Made by a program: the position numbers and the translations under genes. This document shows, piece after piece, positions 8,790 to 16,635 of a DNA stretch of 64,000 bases. This stretch comes from Paludibacterium purpuratum (GTDB lineage: Bacteria > Pseudomonadota > Gammaproteobacteria > Burkholderiales > Chromobacteriaceae), in contig NZ_SNZP01000002.1 in assembly GCF_004363805.1 (NCBI RefSeq), forward strand, positions 345,054 to 409,053, written 5' to 3'. The notes under the pieces are model-generated. The model saw nothing but the letters and a program-made list of their open reading frames with translations, was not told the origin of the DNA and ran no database searches. Position 1 is the stretch's first letter, and every line of letters starts with the position of its first letter.

Positions 8790-9536
8790 ATGAACGTAGC
8801 CAATCCGCCACGTACCTTTCACTACGGACCGATGCCTTGTCAGGCCGGTGAATTGTATTTGCCCGTCGAGCCAACCCCACCCGTCGTCTGTCTACTGCAC
8901 GGCGGTTTCTGGCGCACGCCATGGGGGCGCGATCAGATGGTGGCGGTTGCCCGCGACCTACAACAACGCGGGTTTGCCGTATGGAACCTGGGGTATCGCC
9001 GCGTAGGCGAAACGGGCGGCGGTTGGCGTGGCACATTGGAAGATGTTGCGGTGGGCGTCGATGCGCTGGCCGACTTCGTTGCCAACGGGATCGCGCTCGA
9101 TCTGCAACGCGTCACCCTGGTCGGCCATTCCGCAGGCGGTCATCTGGCCTTATGGTGTGCCGCGGGCGGCAATACGCAGCGTATCCGGCCGTCCGCTGTC
9201 GTTGGACTGGCGCCGATCACCGACTTGGCGCGTTGCTTTGCCCATCTGCGCGAGCCAGGAGTCATCGCCGAGCTCATGGGCGGGACGCCCGACGAACAGC
9301 AACAACGCTATCGGCAGGCATCCCCCCTGAATTTGCTGCCGCTTGGCCTGCCGCAGCTGATTATCCATGGCAGCGAGGATGAGGAAGTGCCGCTTCGGTG
9401 GTCGAGCGATTATGTAACGCGCGCATGCTCGGCCGGAGACGACGCCAAGCTCGCCACAATCGCCGGGATGGATCACATGGCGTTTCTCGATCCGGCAAGC
9501 CCAGCACATGGCGTACTGTGCCGCTGGCTGTCTTAA
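8790..9536 (+). CDS. Alpha/beta hydrolase, kynurenine formamidase-like
   Basis: 248 residues with an alpha/beta hydrolase fold. The oxyanion motif HGGFW near residue 35 and the nucleophile elbow GHSAGGH near residue 115 are typical of the BD-FAE/kynurenine formamidase group; candidate acid and base are Asp in GSEDEEVP and His in GMDHMAF. The ATG at 8790 is preceded by AGAGGAG. No other tryptophan-degradation genes are adjacent, so the true substrate (formamide, ester or other) is open. Confidence 0.8.
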   Translation: MNVANPPRTFHYGPMPCQAGELYLPVEPTPPVVCLLHGGFWRTPWGRDQMVAVARDLQQRGFAVWNLGYRRVGETGGGWRGTLEDVAVGVDALADFVANGIALDLQRVTLVGHSAGGHLALWCAAGGNTQRIRPSAVVGLAPITDLARCFAHLREPGVIAELMGGTPDEQQQRYRQASPLNLLPLGLPQLIIHGSEDEEVPLRWSSDYVTRACSAGDDAKLATIAGMDHMAFLDPASPAHGVLCRWLS

Positions 9537-9552
9537 AAACAACCGTGCCGGG

Positions 9553-9865
9553 TTGTGCACAAAAACATCGGGATAACACTGTGGATAACACTGTTAATTG
9601 CCTGTCGCACCGTGCATTTGGCTCGCAGGTCAATTTATAGCCAAAAATGAAGCCTGCATCAGTCAAAGCTTACAAGCAAAAGTTCCGCACAAAATCAAGC
9701 AGACTGAAAAAAAAGTCCTATCTCCCGCACAAAGGTTCCATAAGCATATATAGGAAGATTAATTTATATCTTTAGGTTGCCCACAGCAAACGGGGATAAG
9801 CCTGTGGACAACTCTGTTAATTGCCTGTCGCGCCGGGACTTTGTCTCCCTGGTCATTTTCTGGCC
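9553..9865. repeat. Imperfect ~74-bp direct repeat carrying DnaA boxes around an AT-rich core
   Basis: Copies at 9569-9642 and 9792-9865 are roughly three-quarters identical and share an exact 18-base core (CTGTTAATTGCCTGTCGC). Copy 1 has a perfect DnaA box (TGTGGATAA at 9580-9588) and a 12-bp unit GGATAACACTGT twice in tandem (9571-9594). Copy 2 has a one-mismatch box (TGTGGACAA, 9803-9811). Similar boxes lie at 9553-9562 (TTGTGCACAA) and 9776-9784 (TTGCCCACA). Between them is an AT-rich stretch of about 140 bases. The region from 9537 to 10006 has no gene. Confidence 0.7.
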
Positions 9866-9965
9866 AGCCGACACGCGCATTTGGCCCGTCGCGCCCTCCA
9901 CCTTACGGCAACCGTCAGCACCAAGGAGCGGCATCGAAACACTTACCGGAACTCTCTGACGGCTG

Positions 9966-9974
9966 TGCTAAAAT
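9966..9974 (+). promoter_or_regulatory. Extended -10 promoter of the periplasmic cyclophilin gene
   Basis: TGC followed by TAAAAT (9969-9974) fits an extended -10 element and lies 33 bases before the ATG. No good -35 box is seen. Confidence 0.45.
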
Positions 9975-10006
9975 CCCCATTTTTCAACCGCAAGCCGGAA
10001 TCCGCA

Positions 10007-10558
10007 ATGAAAAAAGTGCTGGCTCTTCTCGCGTTATTGCCAAGTCTGGCACTGGCTCAGCCGGTGGTGGAGCTGGATACCAACCAAGGCAATATCGAGA
10101 TCTCGCTCGATCAGGCGCATGCGCCCAAAACCGTGGCCAATTTCCTGGCATATGTTAAATCCGGCCACTACAATGGCACCGTATTCCACCGGGTGATTGA
10201 AGGCTTCATGATCCAGGGCGGCGGCTTCGACGCCAAGCTCAAAGAGCGCCCGACTCGCGCGCCGATCGCCAACGAGGCCGCCAACGGACTGAAGAATACC
10301 GTGGGCACCATCGCCATGGCGCGCACTCCCGAACCGGATTCGGCAACCTCGCAGTTTTTCATCAATGTCGCCAACAACGACCCGCTGGACTTCCGCGACA
10401 AGAGCCCCGAGGGCATCGGCTACGCGGTATTCGGCAAAGTCACGCGCGGCATGGACGTGGTCATGCGCATCTCGCGCATGAAAACCGTGGATGTCGGCAT
10501 GATGTCCGACGTGCCATCGACTCCGGTGATCATTCTCAAGGCCTCGATCAAGGGCTGA
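10007..10558 (+). CDS. ppiA: Periplasmic peptidyl-prolyl cis-trans isomerase (cyclophilin)
   Basis: 183 residues: a signal peptide ([18 protein letters not shown]) followed by a cyclophilin domain. Active-site signatures seen include [33 protein letters not shown] and GYAVFGKV. It would catalyse proline isomerisation in exported proteins in the periplasm. The ATG at 10007 starts the signal peptide; the longer open frame is spurious. A cytoplasmic paralogue follows 49 bases downstream. Confidence 0.92.
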   Translation: MKKVLALLALLPSLALAQPVVELDTNQGNIEISLDQAHAPKTVANFLAYVKSGHYNGTVFHRVIEGFMIQGGGFDAKLKERPTRAPIANEAANGLKNTVGTIAMARTPEPDSATSQFFINVANNDPLDFRDKSPEGIGYAVFGKVTRGMDVVMRISRMKTVDVGMMSDVPSTPVIILKASIKG

Positions 10559-10607
10559 ACCCACTGACCGCAGCGTTCACCACGCAGCATTTTCCAAGGA
10601 AAATCTC

Positions 10608-11108
10608 ATGATCAAACTGACCACCAACCTCGGTGACATCGTTCTCGAGCTGTACCACGACCGTGCGCCGGACACCGCCGCCAACTTCGAGCAATACGTG
10701 CGCGACGGTCACTACGACGGCACCATCTTCCATCGCGTCATCAATGGCTTCATGATCCAAGGCGGTGGCTTCACCGCCGACATGGAGCAGAAGGAAACCC
10801 GCGATCCGATCAAGAACGAGGCCAACAACGGCGTGGGCAACAAGACCTACACCATCGCCATGGCGCGCACCATGGATCCGCACTCCGCCTCGGCCCAGTT
10901 CTTCATCAACGTCGCCGACAACGACTTCCTCAACCACACCTCGGCCACCGCCCAGGGTTGGGGTTACGCCGTATTCGGCGAAGTCGTCGAAGGCAAGGAA
11001 GTGGTCGATCGCATCAAGACCGTGCCGACCGGCCGCAACGGCATGCATCAGGACGTGCCGAAAGAGCCCGTGACCATCGTCAAGGCCGAAGTGATCGAAA
11101 CCGTCTGA
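10608..11108 (+). CDS. ppiB: Cytoplasmic peptidyl-prolyl cis-trans isomerase (cyclophilin)
   Basis: 166 residues, no signal peptide, a single cyclophilin domain with [15 protein letters not shown] and [17 protein letters not shown]. It is clearly paralogous to the preceding gene and is the cytoplasmic partner. AAGGAAA stands before the ATG. It ends at an intrinsic terminator. The ppiA-ppiB-lpxH order is common in related bacteria. Confidence 0.94.
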   Translation: MIKLTTNLGDIVLELYHDRAPDTAANFEQYVRDGHYDGTIFHRVINGFMIQGGGFTADMEQKETRDPIKNEANNGVGNKTYTIAMARTMDPHSASAQFFINVADNDFLNHTSATAQGWGYAVFGEVVEGKEVVDRIKTVPTGRNGMHQDVPKEPVTIVKAEVIETV

Positions 11109-11118
11109 TCTCGTAACA

Positions 11119-11147
11119 CGCGCCCCTCGCACCAGGGGGGCGTTTTT
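11119..11147 (+). terminator. Intrinsic terminator after ppiB
   Basis: A GC-rich hairpin (CGCCCC pairing with GGGGCG) is followed by five T shortly after the ppiB stop. It ends 25 bases before lpxH, so lpxH may rely on read-through or its own promoter. Confidence 0.75.
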
Positions 11148-11171
11148 CGAATACCGCCGCGCGGAGCCGCC

Positions 11172-11909
11172 ATGGCCATCCACCTCATTTCCGACCTACA
11201 CCTCAGCGAAGACACGCCCGATCTCAACCGACTGTTCCTCGGCACGTTGGACGACTGGCAAGGCCGAATCGATGCGCTCTACATCCTGGGCGACCTGTTC
11301 GAATACTGGGTCGGCGACGACGACGATTCGCCGTTCCTGCGCGAAACGCTGGCAGCGATGCATGCCTTCTCCGAGCGCACGCCATTGTTCGTCATGCACG
11401 GTAACCGCGACTTCCTGTTGGGAGAGGGTTTCGCCCGCGCCAGCGGCGCCATGTTATTGACCGACCCGCATCCGCTGGCGATCGGACAGATCCGCTACCT
11501 GCTCAGCCATGGCGATGCCCTGTGCACCGACGATACCGCCTATCAGCAATTCCGGGCGCAAAGCCGCCACCCCGCCTGGCAGCATGCCATGCTGGCCCGT
11601 CCGCTGGCGGAACGGCATGCGATCGCGCGCATGGCTCGGCAGGAAAGCGAAACGGCGAAACGGCAAAATGGATTGAGCGCCATCTCCGACGTCACCGACG
11701 GCGCGGTGCTGGCGCTCTTGGAAGCACACGATTGGCCGCTATTGATCCACGGCCACACCCACCGACCGGCCTGCCATGTGATCGAACGGCATGGCCGCCA
11801 GACCCAACGCTGGGTCATCGCCGACTGGCACGACGGCCAGGGTGGCTACTTGACCCTCGACGCACACGGCGTCGACGCTCACGAGCTAGGCGAACCCGCG
11901 CATGGTTAA
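11172..11909 (+). CDS. lpxH: UDP-2,3-diacylglucosamine diphosphatase
   Basis: 245 residues of the calcineurin-like phosphoesterase fold. It hydrolyses UDP-2,3-diacylglucosamine to lipid X and UMP in lipid A synthesis at the inner membrane face. The metal ligands are visible in order: SDLHL (D, H), GDLFEYWVGDDD, HGNRDFLLG, HGDAL and HGHTHRP. Length and motifs match the Mn-dependent LpxH of beta- and gamma-proteobacteria, so the cell has an outer membrane with lipid A. Confidence 0.94.
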   Translation: MAIHLISDLHLSEDTPDLNRLFLGTLDDWQGRIDALYILGDLFEYWVGDDDDSPFLRETLAAMHAFSERTPLFVMHGNRDFLLGEGFARASGAMLLTDPHPLAIGQIRYLLSHGDALCTDDTAYQQFRAQSRHPAWQHAMLARPLAERHAIARMARQESETAKRQNGLSAISDVTDGAVLALLEAHDWPLLIHGHTHRPACHVIERHGRQTQRWVIADWHDGQGGYLTLDAHGVDAHELGEPAHG

Positions 11910-11949
11910 ACCGAGATAGACGACCGATTAAGCTGAGAGCCGCTAACCA

Positions 11950-11977
11950 CCCGATCCATTCTTCCGAATGGATCGGG
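11950..11977. terminator. 12-bp perfect hairpin after lpxH
   Basis: Arms 11950-11961 and 11966-11977 are perfectly complementary with a 4-nt loop (TTCC). It has no clear T-run on either strand, so it is a probable but non-standard terminator between lpxH and the convergent peptide genes. Confidence 0.45.
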
Positions 11978-12061
11978 CACCGCGTGATGGTTCAGGCTAT
12001 AGAACCAGACTTTTCAACACTTGCCTGGTCTTAACTCATGGGCGAAGCCTTTATTGGTCGC

Positions 12062-12277
12062 CTAACCTTCCACACCGAGAAATCCACCGACTGCGCCGCC
12101 AATGGTACACCCGAGGTGAATGCCAGCCACTGCGGCGGGGCCTGCGCCAATACCACCGGCCCACACCCCCACTCCCGCGCCAACGATTGCGCCGATGGCC
12201 GTGCCAACCGCAATACTCAGCGGCAGATCCCCCCCTCCCGATATGTTGTCCAATTGATCAATCGATAATTCGTACAT
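12062..12277 (-). CDS. Double-glycine-leader glycine-rich peptide (bacteriocin-like), copy 1
   Basis: A 71-residue precursor. Residues 1-15 (MYELSIDQLDNISGG) form a double-glycine leader matching the LSxxxLxxIxGG pattern cut by C39 peptidase-containing ABC exporters. The ~56-residue core is hydrophobic and full of GxxxG spacing (for example AVGTAIGAIVGAGVGVWAGG), like two-peptide class IIb bacteriocins that insert in membranes. GAGGAG lies upstream. It is the last and most divergent of three tandem paralogues; its core holds one Cys. No exporter or immunity gene is recognised nearby, so the bacteriocin role is inference from the leader and composition. Confidence 0.7.
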   Translation of the reverse strand: MYELSIDQLDNISGGGDLPLSIAVGTAIGAIVGAGVGVWAGGIGAGPAAVAGIHLGCTIGGAVGGFLGVEG

Positions 12278-12302
12278 GAAATAACTCCTCTAAAAGGGTT
12301 GC

Positions 12303-12740
12303 GTATGTTGAGCCTTGCGCCGCATCGACGCGATGGAAGGACGCAAAGGAAAAGGTCATTTAAGGTTGATCGCACTATCCGCCCAGTGCGCCGGCATAGC
12401 TGCCGAGCGCTCCGCCTACCACGCCCCCGACGTACGAGCCTAGCGTCGCGACGACGCTCGCGCCGGAGCCCGCGCCAGCACTACCGGCCAAAAACCCTAG
12501 TCCCGCCCCGACGGCGATGCCGACCCCCATTCCGATCGTCGCGCCCGTCGACGCATTGGGTGAGCCGCCCGCAACTTGCTCCAATTGAACTGTCGTTAAT
12601 TCGTACATGAAAGACCCTCCGGAAGAATGGTGGGCGTTGAAGCTTGCACCGCATTGGCGCGATGCAAGAACGCAAAGGAAAAGTTCATTTACGGGTTGAT
12701 CGCACTACCGCCCAGTGCACCGGCATAGCCGCCGAGCGCG
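12303..12740. repeat. Duplicated gene end plus spacer within the peptide cluster
   Basis: The stretch at about 12303-12413 (spacer after copy 2 plus the 3' end of copy 2) is about four-fifths identical by eye to 12632-12740 (spacer after copy 3 plus its 3' end). Shared pieces include ACGCAAAGGAAAAG and GGTTGATCGCACTA. The unit of duplication was therefore gene plus downstream spacer, which indicates tandem duplication rather than independent arrival. Confidence 0.7.
12375..12608 (-). CDS. Double-glycine-leader glycine-rich peptide (bacteriocin-like), copy 2
   Basis: A 77-residue precursor with leader MYELTTVQLEQVAGG (15 residues) and a 62-residue core made almost only of Gly, Ala, Ser, Val and Leu, with repeated GxxxG spacing and the ending GGALGSYAGALGG. 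It is closely similar to copy 3 upstream, especially at the core start (SPN) and end (AGALGG). A strong ribosome binding site (GGAGGG) precedes the ATG. The core has no Cys and almost no charge, as expected for a membrane-active helical peptide. Export and activity are inferred. Confidence 0.72.
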   Translation of the reverse strand: MYELTTVQLEQVAGGSPNASTGATIGMGVGIAVGAGLGFLAGSAGAGSGASVVATLGSYVGGVVGGALGSYAGALGG

Positions 12741-12937
12741 CCCCCCATCAAGCTGCCGAAGTACAAGCCGATTGCCGCGCCGACGCTCGCACCGGGGACA
12801 GCGCCAACACCGCCGACCAAAAATCCCAGCCCCGCCCCAACCGCCACACCGACTCCCGTACCGATCGCCGCGCCCACCGTAGGATTGGGCGAGCCCCCCG
12901 CAATTTGTTCCAATTGGTCAGTCGATAACTCATACAT
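12689..12937 (-). CDS. Double-glycine-leader glycine-rich peptide (bacteriocin-like), copy 3
   Basis: An 82-residue precursor, first of the three in transcription order. Leader MYELSTDQLEQIAGG fits the double-glycine consensus at positions -1, -2, -4, -7 and -12; the 67-residue core is a long glycine zipper ending AGALGGSAINP. The ATG at 12937 starts the same MYEL motif as its paralogues, so a longer frame reaching 12994 is rejected. AGGA stands ten bases upstream. A terminator-like hairpin sits just before it, 13 bases from the ATG. No C39 exporter, accessory protein or immunity gene is in the window. Confidence 0.73.
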   Translation of the reverse strand: MYELSTDQLEQIAGGSPNPTVGAAIGTGVGVAVGAGLGFLVGGVGAVPGASVGAAIGLYFGSLMGGALGGYAGALGGSAINP

Positions 12938-12950
12938 GAGAATTGTCCTG

Positions 12951-12971
12951 AAAAAAGGCAAACATTTGCCT
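12951..12971 (-). terminator. Hairpin with T-run between selO and the peptide genes
   Basis: Arms 12956-12962 and 12965-12971 pair perfectly and are followed on the minus strand by six T (12951-12956). It could be the selO terminator, but only 13 bases separate its T-run from the peptide gene ATG, leaving no room for a promoter. It may therefore act as an attenuator in the leader of the peptide operon. Confidence 0.65.
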
Positions 12972-13047
12972 ATTAAGGAGGACATCCACGACAAGACACG
13001 GTTCTAAACTAAAAACAGTTACAAATATCAGTTGATGATTTTTACAG

Positions 13048-14499
13048 TCAACTTGAGCAGCTCAGGCAAATTTCGCCGGCCCAGGCAGGAGGCAGCGCGG
13101 CATAGTCCTCGAACTCGGGCTGTTCGTCGAACGGTCGGGCCAGACAGCGGCGCAGACGCTCGATTTCCCCGAAATCGTGCGCATCGCGCGCGCGGGCGAT
13201 GGCCTGTTCGGCCAGGTAGTTGCGTAAAATGTATTTCGGATTAACGGCCAGCATCGCGTGATGGCGGACGGGATCCAGGCTACCTTCCGCGGCTAGGCGT
13301 GCTCGGTAACGCGTGCGCCAGGCAAGCCAAGCATCCGGTTCGGCGAACAGCCCAGCCAGCTCATCCATTTCGCCCTGCAGCGGCAGCCGGCTCAACCGGC
13401 GAAAGAACACGGTAAAGTCGACCGACTGGGCATGCAGCAACAGCAGCAAAGCCTGCAGCAGCGACTCATCGTCCTCGTGCGCCGCGCTAAGCCCGAGCTT
13501 GGCGCGAAAAGCGCCAAGCCAGGCGTGACCGAACCATTCGGGAAACCGATCCAGCACGGCCAGTAATTCGGCCTCTTCGACGAACGGCAGCAACGCGCTG
13601 GCCAGGCACGACAGATTCCAGTGCGCGACGCGCGGCTGCTGGTTGTAGGCATAGCGGCCGCTCGTATCGGAATGATTGCAGATATGCCCAACGTCAAAGC
13701 CATCGAGAAAGCCGAACGGCCCGTAGTCGAGGGTCAAGCCGAGAATCGACATATTGTCGCTGTTCATCACGCCATGACAGAACCCCACCGCCTGCCAGGC
13801 GGCCACAAGCGTGGCGGTTCGGCGCGAAACTTCGGCCAACAGCGCCAGATAAGGCTGGTCGGCGGACAGACAATCCGGATAGTGATGCTGCAACACGTGA
13901 TCGGCCAATTGGCGTAGCGCCTCATGCTGCCCGCGATGGTAGAACACCTCGAACGATCCGAAACGGATAAAGCTCGGCGCGACGCGCGTCACCACGGCCG
14001 TGGTCTCGGCCGTTTCGCGCCACACGGTCTCGTCGGAACCGGCCAAACACAGCGCGCGGGTCGTCGGAATACCCAGGCCGTGCATCGCCTCGGAACACAG
14101 ATATTCGCGGACGCTGGATCGCAGCACCGCACGGCCATCGCCCATGCGCGAAAATGGCGTCTGCCCCGCCCCCTTCAACTGCAGCTCCATGCGCTCGCCG
14201 CCGCTGGGCAGATCGCCCAAGAGCAGCGCGCGGCCGTCGCCTAGCTGTGGAACGTAGACACCGAACTGATGCCCTGCGTACAGCGCCGCCAGCGAGTCGA
14301 CGCCAGGCGGCAGCACAGAGCCTGCGAACAAAGGCAAGTTGGCATCGAGCACTTCGGCTGAAATGCCCAGTTCGGCGGCCAACGCCGTGTTCTGCGTCAC
14401 CCAATATGGCGCACGCAGCGGCGTGGGCCGCACGCGGCGCCAAAAGGTTTCAGGCAAGGATCGAAAGCGTTGGCCGAAAGATGGCAGATCGGTAGTCAT
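13048..14499 (-). CDS. selO: Protein adenylyltransferase SelO (YdiU/UPF0061)
   Basis: 483 residues, normal for bacterial SelO, a pseudokinase-fold enzyme that transfers AMP from ATP to Ser, Thr or Tyr of target proteins, linked to oxidative stress. Recognisable blocks are KGAGQTPFSRMGDGRAVLRS, SEAMHGLGIPTTRAL, HGVMNSDNMSILGLTLDYG and PFGFLDGF. The enterobacterial-type C-terminal SCSS is kept; bacterial SelO forms normally carry Cys, not selenocysteine. Gene ends before the peptide cluster; the two may be co-transcribed unless the intervening hairpin stops transcription. Confidence 0.92.
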   Translation of the reverse strand: MTTDLPSFGQRFRSLPETFWRRVRPTPLRAPYWVTQNTALAAELGISAEVLDANLPLFAGSVLPPGVDSLAALYAGHQFGVYVPQLGDGRALLLGDLPSGGERMELQLKGAGQTPFSRMGDGRAVLRSSVREYLCSEAMHGLGIPTTRALCLAGSDETVWRETAETTAVVTRVAPSFIRFGSFEVFYHRGQHEALRQLADHVLQHHYPDCLSADQPYLALLAEVSRRTATLVAAWQAVGFCHGVMNSDNMSILGLTLDYGPFGFLDGFDVGHICNHSDTSGRYAYNQQPRVAHWNLSCLASALLPFVEEAELLAVLDRFPEWFGHAWLGAFRAKLGLSAAHEDDESLLQALLLLLHAQSVDFTVFFRRLSRLPLQGEMDELAGLFAEPDAWLAWRTRYRARLAAEGSLDPVRHHAMLAVNPKYILRNYLAEQAIARARDAHDFGEIERLRRCLARPFDEQPEFEDYAALPPAWAGEICLSCSS

Positions 14500-14579
14500 G
14501 CCCGGATTCTAGCGGGCGGCGGCAGGGATAAAAACGTCGACGCGAGTGGGGGAATTCTGACCTGCGAGCCCAGCTAGGC

Positions 14580-15068
14580 TCATCTAGCGCGCCCGTAACT
14601 CGCTTTGCGCGGATAAGAGCCAACGAGACAGCCCCGCGGATCGTAACCTTGATTGCCGGTCCAGGCGCGTCGCGCTTCGCGAGCGGCATGCAGCGCCGCC
14701 GCGGATAGACGGATGGAAGCGAAATGACTGACTTGCCGCGTCATCTTGGCGATGACGCCACAGGAGACGTCGCTCAAACGCAAGGCGCGGGTAAAGGGAT
14801 AATCGCCATCCTGCCACGGCGTCAGCCAGAAAGCGTGCACGGCGCTGAGCCACTGCTCCGCCGCACGCTGCATTTCGCGCTGACTGTCGGCTTGCGCCTG
14901 CCACAGTGCCAACGAGGCGGCCATGGCATCGTCGACATGGTGCTGCAGATCTTGGTCTTGCAGGGTCATGGCCGAATTGAACGCCTCCATGACCGACTGG
15001 CAGACGTCGCGTTGCGCCGCGCTCAGGCAGCGGCGGTGATGATCCATAGTGTCGAGATAGGCTTGCAT
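14580..15068 (-). CDS. Helix-rich protein of unknown function, possibly phasin-like
   Basis: 162 residues, not recognised with certainty. Residues 1-95 are predicted all-helical and rich in Gln, Ala, His and Asp (for example DQDLQHHVDDAMAASLALWQAQ), resembling phasins, the small amphipathic proteins coating polyhydroxybutyrate granules. The last 35 residues are basic with scattered Gly and Tyr. A GGAT motif precedes the ATG. It lies between selO and a LysR regulator on the same strand. A 3-hydroxybutyrate dehydrogenase gene 5 kb away is compatible with PHB metabolism but proves nothing. Confidence 0.55.
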   Translation of the reverse strand: MQAYLDTMDHHRRCLSAAQRDVCQSVMEAFNSAMTLQDQDLQHHVDDAMAASLALWQAQADSQREMQRAAEQWLSAVHAFWLTPWQDGDYPFTRALRLSDVSCGVIAKMTRQVSHFASIRLSAAALHAAREARRAWTGNQGYDPRGCLVGSYPRKASYGRAR

Positions 15069-15090
15069 GAGCGATCCGCGGGCAAAAGGG

Positions 15091-15993
15091 TTAAGAGCCG
15101 AGCACTTCGGGCTCGGCCAGCTGCCAGACTTCGACGAGCGTATCGAGCAGCAAACGCATGATCGGGTCGCTCTCGCGATCCGCCGGATAGACGAACTGTA
15201 GATCGAACAATTTACGAATGCCCGGCACGATGCATAAACGGCCGGCGGACGCCAGTGTCAGCGCCACGTCCTCGCGTAGCAACGCAAGCCCCAACCCCGA
15301 GGTCACCAACTCTTGCAAAGCGTCGAGATGATCGCATTCGGCCACCTTGCGCGGCGAGATGTTCAACTCACGCCATAACTCGCTGGTCAGGCGATTGAAA
15401 CTGGAAAACTGCGAAAGGCCGATCCATGGCAACTTACCGAGCTCGCGGAGTTGTCCGCTGTCGAGCCGATCGCGCCAGGCACAGGGCATGGCCACCACAA
15501 AAGGCAGACTGCACAGCAGTACGCTATTGACGTTGGCATAGGGATTCTTGCCGAGAAAGAAACCGGCCTCGAGCTCGTGCTTACGAACCTTGTTGAGCAC
15601 ATCGATGGTCACGCCTTGCGACAGGCGCAGATCCAGCAGGGGGAAACGCTGGCACAACCGTGCGGCCCAGGTGCCGATCCGCAGAATGTCGGGCGACAAA
15701 GCAATGCCGATACGCGCGACGCCGGCCGGCTGCCCTTTGAGGCCACGGGCATGGTCGACCAATTGACGCGCCGAATCCAAAATCGACTGCGCGCGTGGCA
15801 ACAACGACTGCCCGGCCAGTGTCAGCGTCACGCCGCCCGCGGTCCGCTCGAACAACGGCAGTCCGACTTCCTCTTCCAGCGCCTTGATTTGCGCGGTCAC
15901 CGCCGGTTGCGACAGGTGGAGAAGCTCGGCCGCCTGCGTCAAGTGGCCTTGCTGGGCCACGGTGACGAAGGTGCGCAGTTGATAGATTTCCAT
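15091..15993 (-). CDS. LysR-family transcriptional regulator
   Basis: 300 residues with the N-terminal winged helix-turn-helix (MEIYQLRTFVTVAQQGHLTQAAELLHLSQPAVTAQIKALEEE, about residues 1-42) and a two-lobed effector domain (about 90-295). Effector unknown. It is divergently arranged with the acetate uptake and activation genes across a 330-base gap, so it may control that operon as well as itself. Confidence 0.9.
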   Translation of the reverse strand: MEIYQLRTFVTVAQQGHLTQAAELLHLSQPAVTAQIKALEEEVGLPLFERTAGGVTLTLAGQSLLPRAQSILDSARQLVDHARGLKGQPAGVARIGIALSPDILRIGTWAARLCQRFPLLDLRLSQGVTIDVLNKVRKHELEAGFFLGKNPYANVNSVLLCSLPFVVAMPCAWRDRLDSGQLRELGKLPWIGLSQFSSFNRLTSELWRELNISPRKVAECDHLDALQELVTSGLGLALLREDVALTLASAGRLCIVPGIRKLFDLQFVYPADRESDPIMRLLLDTLVEVWQLAEPEVLGS

Positions 15994-16323
15994 GAAATGT
16001 ACTCAGCCGCCGCGCGACCCGCCTCCATCCTGCCCGTTAAGCTACGATGGCAGCGAGCATAGCAGCTATGCCATTTGGCTACAACGCTGTGTTTGCGCTG
16101 ATACGACACCTCTATCCACACCACTATCCATGGCCTTCTCGCTCGAAAAAATCACGATAATCGAGCAAAAAATCTATTTTAGCCATTTGATTTATATAAG
16201 TTTTTGCGCCGCATCATCGGCACCACTAATTTGTAGCATCAAAAAATGCGATTAGCCAGCCGCCATGCTGGTCACATATGTTGAAACAAGCGGCGAAACA
16301 TCCGCGCTACCAAGGAGACAACC
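15994..16323. promoter_or_regulatory. Divergent control region between the LysR gene and the acetate operon
   Basis: No gene is present. Bases 16140-16215 are AT-rich and contain an inverted repeat (CTCGA at 16142 and TCGAG at 16161, 14-base gap), which could be a LysR operator. AAGGAG at 16312-16317 is the ribosome binding site of the DUF485 gene. I could not pick a reliable -35/-10 pair. Confidence 0.5.
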
Positions 16324-16635
16324 ATGGATCAAGATGTACTGCAAAAAGTACAGTCCAATCCGAAATTCGCAGAACTGGTGCATAAGAAAACCAGTCTGGG
16401 TTGGACGCTCAGCGTCATCATGTTGGTGATTTACTACGGTTTCATCGCCCTACTCGCTTTCTCCCCCAAAACCCTCGGCACACCGTTGGCGCCCGGCATG
16501 ATCACGACACTGGGAATTCCGATCGGGGTGCTCATCATCCTTTCCGCCTTCCTGCTGACCGGCATTTACGTGGCCAAGGCCAACAACGAGTTCGACGCGC
16601 TCAACAAGCAAGTGGTGGAGGATGCGCAACAATGA
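16324..16635 (+). CDS. DUF485 membrane protein (YjcH-like)
   Basis: 103 residues with two membrane helices (about 24-44 and 60-82). DUF485 proteins are nearly always encoded just before sodium/acetate symporters and are thought to be accessory subunits. Here the stop overlaps the actP start by four bases (ATGA), which suggests translational coupling. Strong AAGGAG ribosome binding site. Confidence 0.9.
   Translation: MDQDVLQKVQSNPKFAELVHKKTSLGWTLSVIMLVIYYGFIALLAFSPKTLGTPLAPGMITTLGIPIGVLIILSAFLLTGIYVAKANNEFDALNKQVVEDAQQ

Noticed and set aside
9553..9865. Calling this the chromosomal origin outright
   Set aside because: No dnaA, dnaN, rpmH or other origin markers in the window, and skew cannot be computed here; kept as a candidate only.
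12644..12928. Plus-strand open frames opposite the glycine-rich peptide genes as possible immunity proteins
   Set aside because: They are Arg/Ala-rich shadows of the opposite strand with no membrane helix, start signal or similarity to immunity proteins.
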